This document shows positions 42,544 through 48,343 of a stretch of DNA of 48,343 bases, in pieces. Position 1 is the stretch's first letter, and every line of letters starts with the position of its first letter. The notes beneath the pieces are model-generated. The model worked only from the letters and a program-made list of their open reading frames with translations. It made no database searches and was not told the origin of the DNA. Source of the stretch: Bacteroidaceae bacterium (GTDB lineage: Bacteria; Bacteroidota; Bacteroidia; Bacteroidales; Bacteroidaceae). The stretch lies in assembly GCA_030843315.1 (NCBI GenBank), contig JAUUPT010000029.1:1-48343 (forward strand), in the 5' to 3' direction. A program made the position numbers and the translations under genes.

Positions 42544-43830
42544 CTATCCTTTTTTCGTCCGTCCGGTATGCAGCTCCTTAAACTGTTCTGCGGTAATGGG
42601 TCGGATGTAGGTTTCACCGTTCACCTCCGCTCGCAAGTAATGTTTCCCTTCGCTTTCATAAGCCACCACGCCTGTCAGGACAACATCCCGTCCACCCTTC
42701 ACGTCCTGTTCCCAATGCCGTCCCTCCATCTCCGAGAGGATGGGCAGCACTTTTCCGTCAGCCGTAATCGTCACTTTCTGCCTATCATCCAGAAGTTGTG
42801 TTTTATCCGGAAGCGTTTCGTCATCCGTAAGGTTCATTCCTTCCGGTAGCCGTACCTCCGGTTTCAATGTCAGGTTCACCCGCTGTGTGCTGTTCAGCAT
42901 CTCCATCGTCACCTTGCCGTCGTAATCATCCGCCAGTAGACCGTTAATCACCTCCAGCCGTTCCTCCAAACCGACTTTCTTCAGCGAGTTCGAAGTGATT
43001 GTCGCCAGTTGTTGGTCGGTCAGATCATATTTCAAAGTCACCTCCGACTTCTCCGGCTGAACGGAGAGCGTCCGACTTTCTGTGTCAATAACCATCCCGT
43101 GGGATGCCAGGCATTCCCGAAACTTCTCACTGGTGAAATACACCGGTGATGTAACCAGTTCCTTATACGGTTTGGCAGGTTCAGCAGTCACTGTCTTTAC
43201 AGGAGCAAAAACCACTTTGAGTTCAGTCAAAGGGTCAACATCTTCCCCACGGTGCTCTTCAGTCGGAGTCCCTTTATAATAGAACCCATAACCGCCCGAT
43301 TGCAACTCGCCCGGCTTCATCCGGCCATCGGGCCTGTCAGGTACCATAGGAGCCCCCCTTTGCAGTTCTCCCCCGATCCGTCGCAAGTGGAAACCCTCCT
43401 GGTTGCGAGGTGTCCAGCCCAGCAGACCGGTCATCCTTCCCCAGAATCCCCGTGGAGGTGCGGAATATTCAGGACGGCCATACTCACCAGCTCCGATACG
43501 GTAGCCATGCAACCCCATCGCAACCCGTCCGTTTGCGTTACGGGCATGTACAAGGTCTTTGGGCAGGTTAAAATCTTTCTCAACTAAAGCAGTAAAAGTA
43601 GTGTAAGCACTCTTATTGGCGTAATTGCTCCCCCAATCCGTCAGCCTCTTGATCTGATCCGAAGTCAGCCCATAAGTCAGCACGGGAGAATCGTGCCCTT
43701 GCACCATCAACCGGGGTTTGTTATCTTCACCCGCCACGATATTCGCCCGCATACCATTTCGAGCAAGCAATTCCAGAAAATCCGGATGCAACTGCACCGG
43801 ACTGGGATTTGTATTCTTTCTAAGTGCCAT
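42544..43830 (-). CDS. Transfer-region protein with repeated DUF3945/DUF4099-like units
   Basis: The 428-residue protein contains repeated small domains. Residues about 10-100 (LTSDQIKRLTDWGSNYANKS) and about 230-330 (LTDQQLATITSNSLKKVGLE) are similar to each other, and the C-terminal about 340-425 holds the (K/R)..VN(G/E)...IRPIT.EQF unit of DUF3945-type proteins. It may bind DNA or protein through these repeats. No shared G-x-K/R tail: it ends TGRTKKG. It has no signal peptide or membrane segment. Confidence 0.6.
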   Translation of the reverse strand: MALRKNTNPSPVQLHPDFLELLARNGMRANIVAGEDNKPRLMVQGHDSPVLTYGLTSDQIKRLTDWGSNYANKSAYTTFTALVEKDFNLPKDLVHARNANGRVAMGLHGYRIGAGEYGRPEYSAPPRGFWGRMTGLLGWTPRNQEGFHLRRIGGELQRGAPMVPDRPDGRMKPGELQSGGYGFYYKGTPTEEHRGEDVDPLTELKVVFAPVKTVTAEPAKPYKELVTSPVYFTSEKFRECLASHGMVIDTESRTLSVQPEKSEVTLKYDLTDQQLATITSNSLKKVGLEERLEVINGLLADDYDGKVTMEMLNSTQRVNLTLKPEVRLPEGMNLTDDETLPDKTQLLDDRQKVTITADGKVLPILSEMEGRHWEQDVKGGRDVVLTGVVAYESEGKHYLRAEVNGETYIRPITAEQFKELHTGRTKKG

Positions 43831-43902
43831 TATATTATCATATATATTAATCGAACTAAAAAGGGCAAAAAAAATAGAGATAAACTCTATTTTTTTAAAT
43901 GA

Positions 43903-44124
43903 TTAGAGGTTGCCTTCCGATTGGGCGAAATCCATTTGTGCCTCCTTAGACTCAAGGAAGCTCAATGCGGAATCATTATCGGTCGGAAGCCCTCGTTCTT
44001 TGACGAACTCCGCAAACTCTTCATCCCACTCTTTGGAATGATGGGTCACATATTCCAACCAACCAATTTCACCCTTTTGAAATTTCTCAACCAGTTCATC
44101 TTCTGAATAATACTGCTTTTTCAT
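43903..44124 (-). CDS. Small acidic protein of unknown function
   Basis: The 73-residue protein is acidic and helical (DELVEKFQKGEIGWLEYVTH, then WDEEFAEFVKERGLP). It lies between two DUF4099/DUF3945-type genes with gaps of 47 and 72 bases. Such small acidic proteins are common in Bacteroidales transfer operons. No family recognised. Confidence 0.65.
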   Translation of the reverse strand: MKKQYYSEDELVEKFQKGEIGWLEYVTHHSKEWDEEFAEFVKERGLPTDNDSALSFLESKEAQMDFAQSEGNL

Positions 44125-44171
44125 ACAATTACTTTTTTACTATATTACTACTTTACTACTATACGTCATTA

Positions 44172-44999
44172 CTACATTTTGAATGAAACTTGGTTTATTT
44201 TCCGGAAGTTTCGTTGTCGCTCAATTTCCGTCCAGACTTCCTCTGTATAATCGTCTTCATCGATATACGACAGTTCACCGTCTTCCATTTTCCAGCAACC
44301 GAATACACCCACAGAGTATGAGTTCCATTCGCGACTGGCACGTTCCTTCCACCGTCGTTCATCACCTTTCTCCAACCGAAGCCCGGTCGGATAGTTCAGG
44401 TCAATGCCGATGGATAATAATTCATCTTCCTGCGAAACCGTCAGTACCTCCCCATTTTGCAGGCAATTGGTTTCTGCTGTTGTTAGGTTGAACTCCCCTA
44501 CAAGTGTCTGAATATTCCGCCCGATTACTTGCGATGGTACGGAGAGTACCTCACGGGTTTCGGGGTCAAGTTGCAGGAAGGACTTGATGCGACGGCCGTC
44601 TCCGGTAGTACTGTAATCCATCATTACCTTACCCATCTTCAACCCGTTAAATACATCAAGAGAATAGAGTGTCCGCGCATCGACCACCGCCAAGCTCTCT
44701 TTTCCGGTAGACGGATCTTTCGATACTACACAAAGGCTATCTTCCATCGTTTTGAAAACAGGATGGAAAACCACATCTACCTTTCCCGCATCCGAGCGCA
44801 CAAGGGAAAACTTGGCTTTCGACCGTACCTTTTGCCCATCTGCCCCTACCACCTCAATAGGCAGGACGGGAGAGCGTTGCCCGGAAAGGATTTGTAAAAT
44901 CACATCCATAGGCAAGTCGCTAATCATGTTACGGGTCAAGCCAAACTCTTCCAGTGACTGATAGGGAATCTCTTTTTCATTAACTCTATTTATATTCAT
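44172..44999 (-). CDS. DUF4099-like protein at the head of the transfer operon
   Basis: The 275-residue protein begins with a DUF4099-like unit (YQSLEEFGLTRNMISDLPMD, then LSGQRSPVLPIEV) followed by beta-rich DUF3945-like repeats (FLQLDPETREVLSVPSQVIG, and LTTAETNCLQNGEVL which resembles the AEQF unit of related proteins). In Bacteroidales these domains occur as parts of large polyvalent proteins; here they form a single smaller product. It is the first gene of the long minus-strand operon and is divergent from the M23 peptidase gene at 45075, with a 75-base shared regulatory gap. Confidence 0.65.
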   Translation of the reverse strand: MNINRVNEKEIPYQSLEEFGLTRNMISDLPMDVILQILSGQRSPVLPIEVVGADGQKVRSKAKFSLVRSDAGKVDVVFHPVFKTMEDSLCVVSKDPSTGKESLAVVDARTLYSLDVFNGLKMGKVMMDYSTTGDGRRIKSFLQLDPETREVLSVPSQVIGRNIQTLVGEFNLTTAETNCLQNGEVLTVSQEDELLSIGIDLNYPTGLRLEKGDERRWKERASREWNSYSVGVFGCWKMEDGELSYIDEDDYTEEVWTEIERQRNFRKINQVSFKM

Positions 45000-45001
45000 A
45001 A

Positions 45002-45074
45002 ATTACATATTTGTAATATTCGTATTTATCTTTGCCGCAAATTTAAGAGCTATTATTTACTATAAGAATATTAC
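45002..45074. promoter_or_regulatory. Divergent regulatory gap with inverted repeats
   Basis: The gap separates two divergent genes. GTAATATTC (45013-45021) is repeated in inverted form as GAATATTAC (45066-45074), ending at the start codon of the M23 gene. A second palindrome ATTACA-TATT-TGTAAT lies at 45002-45017. No pair fits the full Bacteroides promoter consensus. Confidence 0.45.
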
Positions 45075-45752
45075 ATGAACAAATCTACTGGGTTTTTAGT
45101 ATTTTTAATGCTTGCATCAACCATTCCCGCACAAGGACAATTCAACACGGTCAGCAAGCAGCGCCCACTCTACCAAATAGAAAAGGCACACGCAACCAAC
45201 TCCACAAACAATCCCCTTGCCATACAGGACAAGTCTGTTTCTCCAACGCTTATTCCGAATGCAGAGATTCCAGATGTCACTGGAAAAGACAGCTTGCAAA
45301 AAAGGTGCATTGAAGACTATATGAGTGTTTCATTCCCGATGAAACAGTTAGTAGTTACCTCTCCCTTCGGTTGGAGAGCAGACCCTTTTACGGGCAAGCA
45401 CCGAAAACACAATGGACTTGACCTGCGTGCGTCCGATGACGAAGTATATGCCATGATGATGGGAAAGGTCAAAAAGACCGGAGAAGACCGGCGTTCAGGA
45501 AAATACGTGATGCTCACACACGACAACTTCCAGATTACTTACTGCCATCTATCCCGTATTTGGGTAGAGAAAGGGCAGGAGGTCAAATCCGGAGAGGTAG
45601 TCGGTATTACTGGGAGTACAGGACGAAGCACGGGAAAACATCTGCATATTGCCTGCAAAAGAGATAACAAATATATGAATCCGACCATCCTTATTCAATA
45701 TATCAAGGAGATTAGAGAAAATGCGTTAAAATTGTTATGCAACAATCCGTAA
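45075..45752 (+). CDS. Exported M23-family peptidase
   Basis: The 225-residue protein has an N-terminal signal peptide (STGFLVFLMLASTIPAQG, cleavage near residue 21), a polar linker, and a complete M23 (LytM) domain in about residues 85-205: TSPFGWRADP, HNGLDL with the first metal ligands, and GKHLHIACK with the HxH motif. It should cleave peptide cross-links in peptidoglycan. It may remodel the wall for the transfer channel. It is divergent from the transfer operon and shares its control region. About 230 bases of gene-free sequence follow before the RND gene. Confidence 0.88.
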   Translation: MNKSTGFLVFLMLASTIPAQGQFNTVSKQRPLYQIEKAHATNSTNNPLAIQDKSVSPTLIPNAEIPDVTGKDSLQKRCIEDYMSVSFPMKQLVVTSPFGWRADPFTGKHRKHNGLDLRASDDEVYAMMMGKVKKTGEDRRSGKYVMLTHDNFQITYCHLSRIWVEKGQEVKSGEVVGITGSTGRSTGKHLHIACKRDNKYMNPTILIQYIKEIRENALKLLCNNP

Positions 45753-45982
45753 AAAGCTGTAGACGAAGAGTTAAATTCAAAGTATATATTCAATATTGAA
45801 AAAGTCTGGTAATGTCCTTTAGCTATTACCAGACTAACTGTTTCTATTCTAATATTTTACAAATAAACCTATAAATCAATCATGACATTTGTTTTCCTTC
45901 TCTATTAAATAATCAAAGTTCTTTCCGATGCAATAAATTATATAAGAAACCAACAATATTGTCTTGGTTTGAGAAATCTATA

Positions 45983-48343
45983 TTAGTCCTTCAAATCTAT
46001 AATCTTTCTCTTTATTCCAAATTTAAACATAACTCTATTTAAAAGATAGTATACAAGCGGCACTATCAATAATGAAAGAAAAGTCGAACTGGTCAATCCG
46101 CCAATAAGTACCCAAGCCAAACCATTCTTCCAGTCAGCACCCGCCCCCTGTGCCAATGCTATTGGCAACATCCCGACTATTGTGGATAAGACAGTCATGA
46201 TGATTGGGCGGAATCTTCTTTGTGTTGCTTCCAACAGAGCCTCTTTTACATTCATTCCCTGATTTTGTAACTGATTAGCAAAGTCAACAACTAATATTGA
46301 ATTTTTAGCGACTAAACCAATCAGCATGATCATTCCCAGTAATGTAAATATGCTTATATTTTCCATTGCCAATGCTATGGCTGTTAAAGCACCCATTAAA
46401 GCTAGAGGCAATGAAAATAAGACAGCAAATGGATATATATAATCATTGTACAATAACACCATAATCAGATATACGAGAACAATGGATATAATAAACGCCC
46501 ACCCAATAGTTTCAAAACCTTCATCTTGAATTTCCATTTCTCCACCGTATGCAACAGAAACAGAAGACGGCATTTTAAGTGTATTTATTTCTTTTATAAT
46601 ATCTTCGCCAATAACTCCAACAGATCTTCCGGCAATTTGACTTATAACCCGAACAGAAGGAATTCGATTTCTTCGTTCTATTTTGCTGGGGCTTTCAGCC
46701 TCTGATATTTCGGCAAATTGGTGTAGGTAAATAGTATTACCAAACATATTGATTAAAGAGAAATTTTTAACGTCTTGAATATCTTTCCTATCAAATTTAT
46801 CGAGTTGAATATTAATATCATACTCGTTATTACCGTCTCTAAACTTTGCATCTTGATTACCACTGAAAGCATTATTTAAGGAAGCTCCCAATAATTCAAA
46901 AGGAATACCTAATCTCGTCATTTTCTCTCTATCGGGTTTAATATTGATTTCGGGCGTTCCGACTTCTAATGATAGTTTAGCGTCAATCACTCCCGGGATT
47001 TGAGATATACGGTTTTTTATAGCTTCAGCAACAACTAATATAGTATCAACGTTATTTCCTGTAACATACATTTCAATTGGATCTACATCCTTACCTCCGG
47101 TAATAGCACTTTGAGCTATCATTATTTTGGCACCTACAAGCTGCTCTTGCAGAGTTTTCTTTATTTCTCTTGCACATTCTTCCGTTGATAAATTCCTCTT
47201 ATCATTAGGTGATATTTTTACGAGTATTTCGGACAAATATGGTTGAACTAACCCATCTTCTTCTGCACCTACAGTTGTGAAGATGGACGTTACATGCGGA
47301 TTTTTATCAATTATAGCTTCTGCCTTATGAGTTAGTAAATTCGTTTGTTCAATTGTCGAATTTTTAGGCATTTCAATGTCTAAATAAAATTCGCCTCTAT
47401 CTCCAATACTTGCAAACTCTGTACCAATAAATCCTAATGGTACTAACATCAGTGAGCAAATAAATAACAAGAAAGTACAAACAAAAACTACAATTTTATG
47501 GTTAAACGACCACGCCAATAACTTCCGTATTTTAATTGCAAGTTTCTGAATACCTTCCTCAAACCAGTTAATAAATCGTCCTATAAATGTTTGTTTATTT
47601 ATCTTTTCTAATTTACCAATTCGTGATGATAAAAAAGGAACAAGAGTAAATGATGCTAATGTACTAAATAAAACCGCCGCTGCTGCAGTGTAACAAAATC
47701 CACGGAACAAGTCTGAAACAGCGCTTTGTGTCAGTGCAATAGGAATAAAAACGACAACTAATACAAGCGTCGTTGATAACAAAGTAAGTCCCAAGTCCTT
47801 AATCGCATCATAAGTAGCTTGAATACGGTTTTTCCCCATCTCTAAATGGCGGTGTACATTTTCTACAACTACAACTGCATCATCAATAAGAATTCCTATA
47901 ATTAAAGATAAAGCCAGCAACGTTGCGAGATTTATGGTGATACCGAAAACATACATCACAATAAATGTTGAAACAAGAGATATTGGAATAGAAATAAGAA
48001 CGATCAGTGAATTACGAAAACTATGAAAAAAGAGAAGCATAGTAATAGCAACAAAAATTACTGCCATTATCAAATCTAATATAACCGAATTTACTGCTTC
48101 AATAGTAAACTCGGAATCATTCAAAGCAATGTGAAATTTTAAATTTTCCAAACTATATTGCCGTTCTAGAGCTGATAGTATATTTTCTACTTCTTTAGAT
48201 ATAAGTACTGCATTGGCATCTGTTTGGCGTCTAATACTAATACCAATGGAATTAATTCCATTGGCTCTGTTTATCGTTGTTGTTTTTTTCTGTGTATCAA
48301 ACACATCCGCTACATCTCTAATTTTAACAACACCTCCATTTGC
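45983..48343 (-). CDS. RND-family efflux permease, C-terminal part (5' end outside window)
   Basis: The frame is open to the right edge of the window, so about 786 residues of an RND permease of about 1000-1050 residues are visible. Features: the membrane segment with IGILIDDAVVVVENV (the Asp-Asp proton relay of the AcrB family), the large periplasmic region after transmembrane helix 7, and the terminal helices (LIGLVAKNSILVVDFANQ). It is a proton-driven exporter of drugs or lipophilic compounds. Its membrane-fusion and outer-membrane partners would be beyond the right edge. It may belong to the chromosome or to further cargo. Confidence 0.88.
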   Translation of the reverse strand, partial: ANGGVVKIRDVADVFDTQKKTTTINRANGINSIGISIRRQTDANAVLISKEVENILSALERQYSLENLKFHIALNDSEFTIEAVNSVILDLIMAVIFVAITMLLFFHSFRNSLIVLISIPISLVSTFIVMYVFGITINLATLLALSLIIGILIDDAVVVVENVHRHLEMGKNRIQATYDAIKDLGLTLLSTTLVLVVVFIPIALTQSAVSDLFRGFCYTAAAAVLFSTLASFTLVPFLSSRIGKLEKINKQTFIGRFINWFEEGIQKLAIKIRKLLAWSFNHKIVVFVCTFLLFICSLMLVPLGFIGTEFASIGDRGEFYLDIEMPKNSTIEQTNLLTHKAEAIIDKNPHVTSIFTTVGAEEDGLVQPYLSEILVKISPNDKRNLSTEECAREIKKTLQEQLVGAKIMIAQSAITGGKDVDPIEMYVTGNNVDTILVVAEAIKNRISQIPGVIDAKLSLEVGTPEINIKPDREKMTRLGIPFELLGASLNNAFSGNQDAKFRDGNNEYDINIQLDKFDRKDIQDVKNFSLINMFGNTIYLHQFAEISEAESPSKIERRNRIPSVRVISQIAGRSVGVIGEDIIKEINTLKMPSSVSVAYGGEMEIQDEGFETIGWAFIISIVLVYLIMVLLYNDYIYPFAVLFSLPLALMGALTAIALAMENISIFTLLGMIMLIGLVAKNSILVVDFANQLQNQGMNVKEALLEATQRRFRPIIMTVLSTIVGMLPIALAQGAGADWKNGLAWVLIGGLTSSTFLSLLIVPLVYYLLNRVMFKFGIKRKIIDLKD

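Noticed and set aside
1..48343. CRISPR array, tRNA, rRNA or integrase gene.
   Set aside because: No regularly spaced repeats of 25-40 bases, no tRNA-like cloverleaf and no tyrosine or serine recombinase motifs were seen. Absence is by eye only.

Overview
The window looks like part of a large mobile or conjugative element, or a large plasmid, from the order Bacteroidales (Bacteroides, Parabacteroides or a close relative). Evidence is the gene families (PRTRC cassette, MobV relaxase, ArdC-type polyvalent proteins, TOPRIM protein of the Bacteroides transfer type), promoters that fit the Bacteroides TTTG / TAnnTTTG pattern, and mostly weak Shine-Dalgarno sequences. No rRNA, tRNA, CRISPR array or intact transposase was seen. 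Both window ends cut through a gene: a large methylase/helicase on the left and an RND efflux pump on the right. No family assignment was checked against a database.

Left arm (1-11.7 kb, + strand): the C-terminal part of a very large helicase, then a PRTRC cassette with a ubiquitin-like protein (C), an E2-like protein (B), an E1-like ThiF protein and accessory proteins E and F. A single-stranded DNA-binding protein, a winged-helix protein and a MobV relaxase with a plausible oriT follow. Gene-poor gaps here carry at least eight exact same-strand copies of a 9-base motif, CCTTTTATA, which may mark a replication or maintenance region.

Cargo 1 (11.7-16.1 kb): a MarR regulator and a cation-pumping P-type ATPase on the minus strand, with an operator-like palindrome exactly filling the promoter spacer. 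Beside it are two decayed genes, a PepSY-type membrane protein and a lipocalin.

Transfer-associated genes (16.1-45.0 kb, nearly all minus strand): a short operon (tandem OB-fold protein, ArdC-like metallopeptidase, helical protein) and a long operon running from 45.0 down to 29.2 kb with DUF4099-like proteins, a TOPRIM protein, exported and membrane proteins, a second ArdC-like protein without its metal site, and a glucosaminidase/M23 wall hydrolase. Between the two lie an RloA/RloB-like ATPase plus TOPRIM pair (probable phage defence), an OmpA-family protein, and an AT-rich cargo island (24.2-29.1 kb) with a KASIII-like enzyme, two TetR regulators, a structured leader and a chimeric gene relic.

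Most notable observations: a dnaX-like -1 frameshift signal (A10 run, stop codon, stem-loop) joining two transfer genes; a shared C-terminal tail on five or six otherwise different proteins, which could be a translocation signal; the CCTTTTATA motif family; the ubiquitin-like cassette without a visible JAB peptidase; and the structured leader before a TetR gene.
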